Assembly (NCBI RefSeq): GCF_017813245.1
Contig: NZ_JAGIQL010000004.1
Location: forward strand, 40,202-104,201
Direction: 5' to 3'
DNA from: Streptomyces montanisoli
Lineage (GTDB): Bacteria; Actinomycetota; Actinomycetes; Streptomycetales; Streptomycetaceae
Length of the DNA stretch: 64,000 nucleotides
Shown here piece by piece: positions 50,738 to 60,440 of the stretch. The position numbers were made by a program, and so were the translations under genes. Position 1 is the stretch's first letter. Every line of letters begins with the position of its first letter. The notes beneath the pieces are model-generated. The model saw only the letters and a list, made by a program, of their open reading frames with translations. It was not told the origin of the DNA and searched no databases.

Positions 50738-51700
50738 CCCCGCGCGTCCGCGCGGCGGGCACCCCCGGCGGCCCGTGGTGGCGAAGCCGGTATCTCGCGC
50801 CGCGGCCGTGGCCGGGCGGGCACCCGTGGACCTCCGCGGTCCGTGTGCGGCGCCCTGCGGCCCCACGTCCGCGGGGCGGCACGCCTGGCGACCCGTGGTG
50901 GCGAAGCCGGTACTTCCCGGCACCGGGCCGGGCTCCCGCGGCTCATCTGCGGCGCCCCGCAAGCCTCCGTCCGCGCGGCGGGCGCACCCGGCGGCCCGTG
51001 GTGGCGAAGCCGGTGCCTCTCGGCGCGGGTGGCCCAAGCGGGCACCCGCGGGTCTCCGTGGGTCATGTTGAGGCGCACACGGCCCCGCGTCCGCGGGGCG
51101 GGCGCGCCCGGCGGCCCGTGGTGGCGAAGCCGGTACCTCTCGGCGCGGCCGTGGCCCGAGCGGGCACCCGCGGGCCTCCGTGGGCCGTGTGCGGCGCCCT
51201 GCGGCCCCCTGTCCGCGCGGCGGTGACATCCGGCGGTCCGTGGTGGCGAAGCCGGTACTTCCCGGCACCGGGCCGGGCTCCTGCGGCTCATCTGCGGCGC
51301 CCCCCGGCGCGGCGGGCGCACCTGGCAACCCATGGCGGCGGAACCGGTGCCTCTCGTCGCGGCCGCGGCCCAGGCGGGCACTCGCGGGCCTCCGCGGGCC
51401 GTGTACGGAGCCCCACGGCCCCCGTCCGCGCGGCGGTGACATCCGGCGGTCCGTGGTGGCGAAGCCGGTACTTCCCGGCGCCGGGCGCCGGGCTTCCGCG
51501 GCTCATCTGCGGCGCCCCACGGCCTCCCGTCCGCGCGGCGGGCAACGCCCGGCGGCCCCGTGGTGGTGAAGCCGGCCGGCACCCCTCGGCGCCGCCGTGG
51601 CCGGGCGGACGCCCACGTACCCCCGTGGTCCGTGTGCAGCGCCGTCGGCGCGCCCCGCGCGCTGCGGCGGTGCGGTGTGGCCGGCATCCCGTGGCGGCAC
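50738..51700. repeat. non-coding tandem array of two alternating unit types (about 100 and 120 bp)
   Basis: The anchor GTGGTGGCGAAGCCGG occurs at 50775, 50895, 50998, 51118, 51240 and 51453, with diverged copies at 51332 and 51560. A last weak copy lies near 51691. Spacings are 120, 103, 120, 122, 92, 121 and 107 bp. Type I units (about 120 bp) continue CTCTCGGCGCGGCCGTGGCC; type II units (about 92-107 bp) continue TACTTCCCGGCACCGGGCCG. The order is I-II-I-I-II-I-II-I. Unit lengths are not multiples of three, so no frame is conserved and a repeat protein is unlikely. Type II units can form a small CCGGT/ACCGG hairpin. It fills the gap between the GntR gene and its presumed target operon. Confidence 0.9.
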
Positions 51701-51804
51701 GGTGTGCAGCGCGCCCGGCCTGCGGCCCCGCGCGGCGCGACCGCCCCCGCGGGGGCCCGCGGGCAGCGTCTTTCGACTATCCCGACAAGGGATGAGACAG
51801 ACCC

Positions 51805-51838
51805 TTGACGCGCCCATGATTTGAATCCAAAATCCAAA
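51805..51838 (+). promoter_or_regulatory. promoter and GntR-type operator of the peptide operon
   Basis: TTGACG (51805-51810), a 17-bp spacer and CAAAAT (51828-51833) form a good sigma-70-like promoter. The near-palindrome TTTGAATCCAAA (51820-51831), one base from TTTGGATCCAAA, overlaps the spacer and the -10. A further ATCCAAA half follows. This position would let the upstream GntR protein block transcription. Confidence 0.6.
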
Positions 51839-51868
51839 CCACTCCTGCCCGTCCCTACGAGGAGACCC

Positions 51869-53095
<1,227 letters not shown>

Positions 53096-53144
53096 CCGCC
53101 CGAGCGGCGGCAACTCACCGGCACATCCCGGCAGGAGACGAACC

Positions 53145-54728
53145 ATGCGCGCTCCCCGGCACCCCCGGACCACCCGGACACGCACCGCGTTCCGGGGGCT
53201 CCGGGCGCCCCGGGCAGCGGCGCTCGGCGGTCTCGCGGCGCTACTCGCCGCGTCCCTGACCGCGTGCGCGCTGCCCACCACCACCGGCGGCTCCGCCCCC
53301 GGGTCCGCCCGGCTCACGGCGGACCTGGCCGGCTACCCGTCGAGCCTCGACCCGGGGCTCCAGTACGACACCGACTCGTACTCCGTCTACCGCAACATCT
53401 TCGACCAGCTGCTGCACCGCGACCCGAAGACCAACAAGCCCATCCCCTGGCTGGCCACGCACTGGCGCCGCACGAACCCCACCACCTGGGTGTTCACCCT
53501 GCGCGACGACGTACGCTTCAGCGACGGCAGCCGACTCACGGCCGCCGACGCCGCGTTCAGCGTCCAGCGGATACTCGACCCGAAGTTCGGCAGTCAGCAG
53601 TACGCCAACTTCTCCGCCATCGCGTCGGCCACCGGCCACGGCGACACCCTCATCCTCACCACCAAGTACCCGTCCCCGACCCTGCTCACGTACCTCACCA
53701 CGCTCTCGGTCGTGCCCGAGGCGTACGTGAAGAAGGTCGGCAACGACCGGTTCAACGTGCGCCCGATGGGCTCGGGGCCCTACAGCTTCGTCTCGGCGAT
53801 ACCCGGCTCGCAGGTCGTCCTCAAGCGCAACGAGTCCTACTGGGGGGCCGAACCGCCCATCAGGCGCGTCACGTTCCGCGCCGTGCCGTCCCCGGCGAGC
53901 CGCGTCGCGGACCTGACGTCCGGCAAGGCGGACATCGCCGACGGGATGACGCCGGACACGGCCATCCAGATGAAGAGCGCCAGCAACCTCAAGGTGCTGT
54001 CCGCGCCCACGGAACGCGTCAGCTACCTCGCGTTCAACACCATCAAGGGCGGCCCCACCGACGACCCGCGCGTGCGGCGGGCCATCAGCCTCGCCATCGA
54101 CTACAAGGCCCTGATCAGCGCGCTTGAGCAGGGCTACGGCAAACGCGTGAACAGCGTGCTGACCCCGCTCGCCGTCGGCTATCCCGAGCAGCTGTCCCCC
54201 TACACGTACGACCCGAAGAAGGCACGCGGCCTCATCAAGCAGGCCGGCGCCGCCGGCAAGACCGTGGTGATGGCGACGTCGCCCACGTACGACCCGCAGA
54301 TCGTGCAGGTCATCCAGGCGAACATCCAGGACGCCGGTCTCAAGGTCTCCATCGTCAACTCCGACCAGGCCACCTACCTGAAGAAGGTGCAGAGCCCCTC
54401 GCACGACTGGGGTTCCATCCGCTTCGGCCAGTGGTCCTGCTCCTGCCTCGACGCGGACGGCGTGGCCTATCCGCTGTTCCGCAGCGGCACGGTGTGGAGC
54501 TCGTACCACAACCCCGACTTCGACGCACTCGTCGACCAGGCGCGCAGGACCATCGACCCGGTGGCACGCGACCGCCTCTACGCCAAGGCCTACGGCATCC
54601 TCGACAAGGACACCCCGGGCGTCGGCCTCTTCCAGATCTACTCCATCTACGGGGCCAACAAGCGGCTCTTGTGGCATCCAGATGCCCAGCAGAGCTTCTA
54701 CGTGGCCGACATGAGGTTCACGTCATGA
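53145..54728 (+). CDS. peptide ABC transporter substrate-binding lipoprotein (SBP family 5)
   Basis: This is 527 residues. A long basic n-region precedes a hydrophobic core and the lipobox LTAC (Cys about 44). Family-5 features include SLDPGLQYDTDSYSVYRNIF, VFTLRDDVRFSDGSRLTAAD and GSGPYSFVS. Such receptors bind oligopeptides, or opines and other large solutes. The linked permease and two ATPase genes complete a five-part importer. It starts 49 bp after the PLP enzyme gene and overlaps the permease gene by 4 bp. Confidence 0.92.
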   Translation: MRAPRHPRTTRTRTAFRGLRAPRAAALGGLAALLAASLTACALPTTTGGSAPGSARLTADLAGYPSSLDPGLQYDTDSYSVYRNIFDQLLHRDPKTNKPIPWLATHWRRTNPTTWVFTLRDDVRFSDGSRLTAADAAFSVQRILDPKFGSQQYANFSAIASATGHGDTLILTTKYPSPTLLTYLTTLSVVPEAYVKKVGNDRFNVRPMGSGPYSFVSAIPGSQVVLKRNESYWGAEPPIRRVTFRAVPSPASRVADLTSGKADIADGMTPDTAIQMKSASNLKVLSAPTERVSYLAFNTIKGGPTDDPRVRRAISLAIDYKALISALEQGYGKRVNSVLTPLAVGYPEQLSPYTYDPKKARGLIKQAGAAGKTVVMATSPTYDPQIVQVIQANIQDAGLKVSIVNSDQATYLKKVQSPSHDWGSIRFGQWSCSCLDADGVAYPLFRSGTVWSSYHNPDFDALVDQARRTIDPVARDRLYAKAYGILDKDTPGVGLFQIYSIYGANKRLLWHPDAQQSFYVADMRFTS

Positions 54729-55684
54729 ACCGAGGAGCAGTGGCCACCGCCGCCGGGTACCTCGGCACGCGCCTCGGCCAGGCGCTCATCGCCCTGTGGG
54801 GCGTCACCACAGCCGTCTTCTTCGCCCTCAGGCTCTCCGGCGACCCGGCCAGGCTGCTGGCGCCGCAGGGTGCCACGGCCGCCGACATCGCGCGGCTGCG
54901 GGGGCAGCTGGGGCTCGACGTGTCGGTGTGGCACCAGTACCTGAACTTCCTCGACGGGCTCCTGCACGGCGACCTCGGGTACTCCTACGTCCAGCACCAG
55001 CCGGCGCTCGGCCTCATCGCCCAGCGCGTCCCCTACACCATCGATCTCGCGCTCTCCGCGCTGTTCCTCTCGGTGGTGTTCGGCGTCGGCGCCGGGATGG
55101 TGATGGCGCTGAACCGGGGCCGCTGGCCGGAACGCGTCCTGATGCCCGTCGTCCTCGTCGGGCAGGCCATGCCGGCGTTCTGGACGGGCATCCTGCTGAT
55201 CCTGCTTTTCTCCGTCACCTTCCGCATCCTGCCCTCCACCGGCTACGGCGGCATCACCTCGCTGATCCTGCCCGCCGTGACCCTGGCCTCGCTGTCCGCC
55301 GCTACCGTCGCCCGCATCACGCGCGGCGCCGTGCTGGAGCAACTCGGCCGCGACTACGTGCGCACCGCACGCTCCAAGGGCGCGGGGACCGCGCGGCTGG
55401 TGGTGCGCCACCTCGCCCGCAACGTGTCCGTGCCGATCCTCACCGTCCTCGCGCTGGAGGTGGCGAACCTGCTGGGCGGCTCGGTGGTGACCGAGCTGAT
55501 CTTCGCCTGGCCGGGGCTCGGCCAGCTCACCGTGCAGTCCGTGGACGGCCGTGACTTCCCCCTCGTCCAGGCCATCGTGATCCTCGCGGCGCTCGTGTAC
55601 ATCGTGGTGAACCTCGTGACGGACCTCGCCTACGCGTTCCTCGATCCGCGCATCAGCACACTCGGAAAGGCGGCCGGGACATGA
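54725..55684 (+). CDS. peptide ABC transporter permease, DppB type
   Basis: This is 319 residues starting within the receptor stop (ATGA). It has six transmembrane segments. The N-terminal TTAVFFALRLSGDPARLLAPQGAT and GDLGYSYVQHQPALGLI match DppB/OppB proteins. The EAA-like loop reads DYVRTARSKGAGTARLVVRH, the contact site for the ATPases. It pairs with the next permease as a heterodimeric pore. Confidence 0.92.
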   Translation: MNRGAVATAAGYLGTRLGQALIALWGVTTAVFFALRLSGDPARLLAPQGATAADIARLRGQLGLDVSVWHQYLNFLDGLLHGDLGYSYVQHQPALGLIAQRVPYTIDLALSALFLSVVFGVGAGMVMALNRGRWPERVLMPVVLVGQAMPAFWTGILLILLFSVTFRILPSTGYGGITSLILPAVTLASLSAATVARITRGAVLEQLGRDYVRTARSKGAGTARLVVRHLARNVSVPILTVLALEVANLLGGSVVTELIFAWPGLGQLTVQSVDGRDFPLVQAIVILAALVYIVVNLVTDLAYAFLDPRISTLGKAAGT

Positions 55685-56688
55685 GCGGCCAGAAGGTGAC
55701 CGGCCGGACGGGGCGCCGGCGCGGGCTGATCCCGGCCGTGGTGGTGGTCCTGTACGTGCTGGTGGCGCTGTGCGCGCCGCTGATCTCGCCGTTCGACCCG
55801 AACCACGCGGACCTGGTGGCGCGCCTGAGCGGCCCTTTCACCACCGTCCACGGCCACTTCCACCTGCTGGGCACGGACGCGCTCGGCCGCGACGTGCTCA
55901 GCCGGGCCTTCTACGGCTCCCGCGTCTCCATCGCGGTCGCGGCGGCCACGGTCGTCGTCTCAGGCGCCTTCGGCGTGCTCGTCGGTGTGCTCGCGGGCTG
56001 GTACCGCGGCTGGGTCGGCGTGGTCGTGATGCGCGTCGCGGACATCGCGCTGTCGGTGCCGTTCTTCCTGCTGGCGATCCTGGTGGTGGCCGTGCTCGGG
56101 CCCAGCCTGGCCAACGTGGTCATCTGCCTGGCGCTGGTGCGCTGGCCCCGCTACACCCGCATCGCCTACGCGAGCGTGCTGGAGACCCGGGAGCGCGGCT
56201 TCGTGCGGGGCGCGGTCGCGGTCGGGGCGCCCGGCCGGTGGATCGTCACCCGGCACGTGCTGCCCGAGGTGCTGCCGCTCGCCGTGGTCGTCGCGACCCT
56301 GGAACTCGGCCTGATGGTGGTGTTCGAGGCGTCGCTGTCGTTCATCGGCCTCGGCGTCCAGCCGCCCACCGCGTCGTGGGGCTCGATGCTCTCCGACGGC
56401 CAGAACTACGTGGCCTCGGCCTGGTGGCTCGTCACCTTCCCGGGCCTCGCGCTGTTCGGGCTCGTCCTCGCCGTGAACCTGCTCGGCGACACCGTGCGCG
56501 ACCGGCTCGACCCGACGCGCAGCGTGTCCAGGAAGCCGTTCCGCAGGCGCGGCCCGGGGCGCGGTGGACGCGCGCCCGGCTGGCTGCGCCCCGGCGGGAC
56601 GACCGGTCCCACCGCCCCGACTTCCACCGCGCCGACTTCCACCGCCCCGATTCCCACCGCCCCGTCCGGCACTTCACAGGAGGCATGA
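55681..56688 (+). CDS. peptide ABC transporter permease, DppC type
   Basis: This is 335 residues, overlapping the previous gene by 4 bp. LLGTDALGRDVLSRAFYGSRVSI is the DppC hallmark and the EAA loop is RGAVAVGAPGRWIVTRHVLP. After the last membrane segment it carries a tail of about 50 residues that is Arg/Gly-rich and then Pro/Thr-rich (TAPTSTAPTSTAPIPTAP), from 15-bp repeats at the very 3' end. The tail is not seen in typical DppC proteins and is probably disordered in the cytoplasm. Confidence 0.92.
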   Translation: MSGQKVTGRTGRRRGLIPAVVVVLYVLVALCAPLISPFDPNHADLVARLSGPFTTVHGHFHLLGTDALGRDVLSRAFYGSRVSIAVAAATVVVSGAFGVLVGVLAGWYRGWVGVVVMRVADIALSVPFFLLAILVVAVLGPSLANVVICLALVRWPRYTRIAYASVLETRERGFVRGAVAVGAPGRWIVTRHVLPEVLPLAVVVATLELGLMVVFEASLSFIGLGVQPPTASWGSMLSDGQNYVASAWWLVTFPGLALFGLVLAVNLLGDTVRDRLDPTRSVSRKPFRRRGPGRGGRAPGWLRPGGTTGPTAPTSTAPTSTAPIPTAPSGTSQEA

Positions 56689-57512
56689 CCGTGCGCGACT
56701 ACCGGGACGAATTCAACGGCACGCGGGTGGTGGTGACGGGCGCCGCCGGGATCTTCGGCACGTGGATCGCCGAGGCGTTCGCGGCGGCCGGCGCCGACCT
56801 GCTGCTCACCGACGCCCGCCCCGAGCCGCTCGCCGAGCTGGCGAAGCGGCTCGGCGCCCGGCACCTCGCCGCGGACCTCGCCGAGCCAGGGGACCTCGGC
56901 CGCCTCGGCGACGCCGTCGCGGGCACCTGGCACGCACCTGACGTGCTGGTCAACAACGCGGGCCTCTACCCGCGCACACCCGTCGCCACCACCGGGCCCG
57001 ACGAGGTCAGGCGCATCCTCGACGTGAACGTCGTCGCGCCGTACGAGCTGTCGCGCCGCGCGATCGGCGCCATGATCACCGCGGGCGTGCGCGGGCGCAT
57101 CGTCAACATCTCGTCCGGCGCGGCCGTACGCCCCGGCGCGACCGGCTCGGTGTACGCGGCGAGCAAGGCCGCCGTGGAGACGCTGACCCGCTCCATGGCG
57201 TTGGAAGTCGCCCGGCACGGCATCCGGATCAACACCGTCCAGCCCGGGTTCGCGCCGGGCAGCGAGGTCAGCGCGCTCACCGACGCGCACATACGCGGCA
57301 TGCGCGACAGGATCCCGCTCGGCCGCACCTCGGGGCCGGGCGACGCCCCGGCGGCCGTGCTGTGGCTGGCCTCCGAGGACGCGTCGTTCGTGACGGGCAC
57401 GACCCTCGCGGTGGACGGTGGCCGTACCGCCGGCGACTACACCCCGCCGGCCCCGGCCCCGGCCCCGGCCCCGGCCCCGGCCCCGGCACCGGGGAAGGAG
57501 GGCGGCCGATGA
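56685..57512 (+). CDS. short-chain dehydrogenase/reductase
   Basis: This is 275 residues, overlapping the permease stop by 4 bp, with AGGAGG before the ATG. It is a classical SDR: VVVTGAAGIFGTWIAEAFAA for the cofactor, VLVNNAGLYP, Ser in IVNISSGAA, and Tyr/Lys in YAASKAAVE. Asp at the end of strand 2 (LLTDARPE) favours NAD+, consistent with catabolic oxidation. A Pro-Ala tail (APAPAP over 14 residues, from a CCCCGG-type repeat) precedes the stop. It probably oxidises a hydroxyl of the imported compound. Confidence 0.9.
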   Translation: MTVRDYRDEFNGTRVVVTGAAGIFGTWIAEAFAAAGADLLLTDARPEPLAELAKRLGARHLAADLAEPGDLGRLGDAVAGTWHAPDVLVNNAGLYPRTPVATTGPDEVRRILDVNVVAPYELSRRAIGAMITAGVRGRIVNISSGAAVRPGATGSVYAASKAAVETLTRSMALEVARHGIRINTVQPGFAPGSEVSALTDAHIRGMRDRIPLGRTSGPGDAPAAVLWLASEDASFVTGTTLAVDGGRTAGDYTPPAPAPAPAPAPAPAPGKEGGR

Positions 57513-58369
57513 CCGGCACCTACCCCTGGCCCGACGGCCGCCGCGCCGGACTGTGCGTGACGTTCGACTTCGACGGCGAGTCCCCGCTGCTGTGGCGGCT
57601 GCGCAACGACCCGCCCGGCGACGTCGCCGAGCTGGAGCAGCGGCGCTACGGGCCACGGCGCGGCGTCCACAACATCCTGGACGCGCTGGAGTCCGCCGGC
57701 GTACGTGCCACGTTCTTCGTACCCGGCTGGATCGCCAGGACATACCGCCCCGCGGTCGAGGAGATCCACGCCGCCGGGCACGAACTCGCCCTGCACGGCT
57801 GGTGCCACGAGCCGCCCGCCTACCTGGACGACGCCGAGCTGCGCTCCACCCTCACCCGCGCCCGCGACCTGCTCGGCGAGATCAGCGGCACCGCGCCCAC
57901 CGGCTACCGCTCGCCCAGCTTCCGCATGTCACCCGATGCGTTCGACACCCTGGCAGGGCTCGGACTCGCCTACGACAGCTCCGTGATGGGCGACGACCGG
58001 CCCTACCGCATCGGCGAACTCGTCGAGATCCCCGTCGACTGGGCCACCGACGACGCCGTGTACTACCGCTACACCGGCGGCGGCGAGACCCGCCCGCCCT
58101 ACGGCGCCGGCGACCTGTACGACGCGTGGCACGCCGAGCTCGCCGGGGCCCGCGAGACGGGCAGCCTGGTGAACCTGACCATGCACCCCTGGCAGTCCGG
58201 GCGCCCGGCACGCGTCCTGTGGCTGCGGCAACTCCTCAGCGACGCGAAGGAGTTCGGGGACATCTGGATCGGCCCTGCGGGCGAACTCGCCGCGCACCAC
58301 GGCAAGTCGGCGCCGCGCGAGCCCGCCGCGCTCGACGTCCCCACCGAGACCCTGGGATGGCCGCTGTGA
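57509..58369 (+). CDS. NodB-fold polysaccharide-deacetylase / imidase-like hydrolase
   Basis: This is 286 residues, overlapping the SDR gene by 4 bp. The metal site has the Asp pair in CVTFDFDGESPLLW and His-x3-His in LALHGWCHE; GYRSPSFRMSP and MHPWQSGRPARV complete the family set. There is no signal peptide. The FDFDxE start is typical of the cytoplasmic branch that includes cyclic imide hydrolases and the PgdA-like enzymes of Helicobacter. In an import operon with peptidases, ring opening of a cyclic amide or N-deacetylation of the imported substrate is the best inference. Confidence 0.86.
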   Translation: MTGTYPWPDGRRAGLCVTFDFDGESPLLWRLRNDPPGDVAELEQRRYGPRRGVHNILDALESAGVRATFFVPGWIARTYRPAVEEIHAAGHELALHGWCHEPPAYLDDAELRSTLTRARDLLGEISGTAPTGYRSPSFRMSPDAFDTLAGLGLAYDSSVMGDDRPYRIGELVEIPVDWATDDAVYYRYTGGGETRPPYGAGDLYDAWHAELAGARETGSLVNLTMHPWQSGRPARVLWLRQLLSDAKEFGDIWIGPAGELAAHHGKSAPREPAALDVPTETLGWPL

Positions 58370-59406
58370 CGACGGCACCTGACACCGCGGCCGCGCCCGC
58401 GCGCACCGGGGACACCGTCCTCGACGTGCGCGACCTGCGCGTCTCCTTCGGTCCCGGACTCGACGCCGTGGACGGGCTGACGCTGACCGCGCGCCGCGGC
58501 GAGACCGTCGCCGTCGTCGGCGAGTCGGGCTGCGGCAAGACGCTCAGCGCCCTCGCGCTCAGCGGGCTGCTGCCCGAGAGCGCCACCGTCACCGGCTCCG
58601 CCGTGCTCGACGGGGACCAGCTCGTCGGCAGGAGCGAGCGCCAGTGGCGGGCGCTGCGCGGCGCCAAGGTCAGCATGATCTTCCAGGACGCGGCGACCGC
58701 GCTGAACCCGCTGATGTCCGTGGGCGCCCAGATCGAGGAGGTCATGGCCATCCACGGCACCCACGGCAGGGCCGCGCGCCGCGCACGCGCCGTGGAACTG
58801 CTGACGTCCGTGGGCGTCCCCGACGCGGCCGTGCGGGCCCGCAGCCACCCGCACCAGCTCTCCGGCGGCATGCGGCAGCGCGTGATGATCGCGATCGCGC
58901 TGGCCGGCTCGCCCGACCTCGTCGTCGCGGACGAGCCCACCACGGCGCTCGACGTCACCGTCCAGGCGCAGGTGCTCGCCCTGCTGCGGGAGTCGACGCG
59001 GGACGCCGCCGTCATCTTCATCACCCACGACATGGGCGTCGTCGCCGAGATCGCCGACCGTGTGGTCGTCATGTACGCGGGCAGCGTCGTGGAGTCAGGA
59101 CCGCTCGACGAGGTACTGGAGCGCCCCCACCACCCGTACACCGCCGCCCTGCTGGCGTCGGTGCCCGACCCGGACGCCCCGCTCGCCGGCGAACTACCCA
59201 CCATCCCGGGCCGGGTGCCGCCGCTCGGCGAGCGCGCGGAGGGCTGCCCGTTCCGCGACCGGTGCCCGAAGGCGCGCGAGAAGTGCGGGCAGCGGCCGCC
59301 ACTGGCCGCCATCACCCCCGGCGGTTCCGCCGCCGCGTGCTGGTACCCGGAGAACACCGCGGCCGCGGAAGACGGCCGCACCGCCGACGAGGAGGGCACG
59401 CCATGA
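58366..59406 (+). CDS. peptide ABC transporter ATPase, DppD type
   Basis: This is 346 residues from a GTG overlapping the previous stop. Walker A is GESGCGKT, signature LSGGMRQRVMIA, Walker B LVVADEPTTALD and switch ITHD. The C-terminal oligopeptide-transporter domain has four Cys (GCPFRDRCPKAREKCG, then AACW), which bind an iron-sulfur cluster in this family. Confidence 0.93.
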   Translation: MTTAPDTAAAPARTGDTVLDVRDLRVSFGPGLDAVDGLTLTARRGETVAVVGESGCGKTLSALALSGLLPESATVTGSAVLDGDQLVGRSERQWRALRGAKVSMIFQDAATALNPLMSVGAQIEEVMAIHGTHGRAARRARAVELLTSVGVPDAAVRARSHPHQLSGGMRQRVMIAIALAGSPDLVVADEPTTALDVTVQAQVLALLRESTRDAAVIFITHDMGVVAEIADRVVVMYAGSVVESGPLDEVLERPHHPYTAALLASVPDPDAPLAGELPTIPGRVPPLGERAEGCPFRDRCPKAREKCGQRPPLAAITPGGSAAACWYPENTAAAEDGRTADEEGTP

Positions 59407-60440
59407 CGGCACGACCCCTGGCCGTGGCGGGCCGCGAGACGGCCGGCGCCCCGCTGATCAGGGCCGAAGGGCTCACCAAGCGCTATACCGTGCGCACCCG
59501 AGCGGGCCGCAGAACGCTGACCGCCGTGGACCGCGTCGACCTGTCCGTCGGCGCGGGGCGCATCGTCGCCGTCGTCGGGGAGTCCGGCTGCGGCAAGTCG
59601 ACCACGGGGCGGCTGCTGCTCGCCCTGGAAAGCCCCAGCGAGGGCACGGTCACCGTCGGCGGGCGGGACGTGGCGCTGCTGTCGAAGAAGGAACTGCGGC
59701 TGCTGCGCCGGGACATCCAGCCCGTGTCCCAGGACCCGTACGACGCGCTCAACGGCAGGATGACCGTCGAACGGATCCTGTCGGAGCCGGCCAGGGTGCA
59801 CGGCGTGCCGCTCGGCGGGCCCGGCGGCGCGCGCACCGTCGCGGAACTCCTCGACCTGGTCGGCCTCGGCGCCGCGTACGCGCAGCGCCACCCGCACGAG
59901 CTGTCCGGCGGGCAGCGGCAGCGGGTGGCCATCGCACGCGCCCTGGCCCTCGAACCGAAGTTCGTGGTGTGCGACGAGGCGGTGTCTGCGCTCGACGTGT
60001 CGGTGCAGGCCCAGGTGGTCAACCTGCTCGGGCGGCTCCAGCGGGAACTTGGCCTCGCCTACCTGTTCATCAGCCACGACCTCGCGCTCGTGCGCTACCT
60101 CGCGCACGAGACCGCCGTCATGTACCTGGGACGCGTGGTCGAACAGGGGCCCACATCCACGCTGTTCGCGGATCCGCGCCACCCGTACACCCAGCTCCTG
60201 CTGGCGACCGTGCCCAGGCCGCGTGCACGCCGCCAGGGCCGTGACGAGCAGCGGCGCGCGGCCGTGTCGGCCGGCGATCTGCCGAGCCCGCTCGACCGGC
60301 CCAAGGGGTGCGTGTTCTCCACGCGCTGCCCCCTCGCGACGGACCGCTGCCGCGCCGAGGAGCCGGCGCTGCGTCCTGTGGGCGGCGAGGGGCGGACGGT
60401 GGCGTGTCACTACGCAGAGACCGCGGAGGTGGCGGCGTGA
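59403..60440 (+). CDS. peptide ABC transporter ATPase, DppF type
   Basis: This is 345 residues, overlapping DppD by 4 bp. Walker A is GESGCGKST, signature LSGGQRQRVAIA, Walker B FVVCDEAVSALD, switch SHD. The Walker B region has CDEA where most DppF proteins have CDEP. The C-terminal Cys pattern (GCVFSTRCPLATDRC, then ACHY) matches the family. It forms the second half of the ATPase pair. Confidence 0.93.
   Translation: MTARPLAVAGRETAGAPLIRAEGLTKRYTVRTRAGRRTLTAVDRVDLSVGAGRIVAVVGESGCGKSTTGRLLLALESPSEGTVTVGGRDVALLSKKELRLLRRDIQPVSQDPYDALNGRMTVERILSEPARVHGVPLGGPGGARTVAELLDLVGLGAAYAQRHPHELSGGQRQRVAIARALALEPKFVVCDEAVSALDVSVQAQVVNLLGRLQRELGLAYLFISHDLALVRYLAHETAVMYLGRVVEQGPTSTLFADPRHPYTQLLLATVPRPRARRQGRDEQRRAAVSAGDLPSPLDRPKGCVFSTRCPLATDRCRAEEPALRPVGGEGRTVACHYAETAEVAA

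Noticed and set aside
50738..51700. Long frames on both strands through the repeat array that read like a Pro/Arg-rich repeat protein
   Set aside because: Unit lengths are not multiples of three, so the peptide repeat is not kept in any frame. No start with a ribosome site stands out.
50738..51700. CRISPR array
   Set aside because: Units are too long, the sequence between anchors is itself repeated rather than unique, and no cas genes are present.
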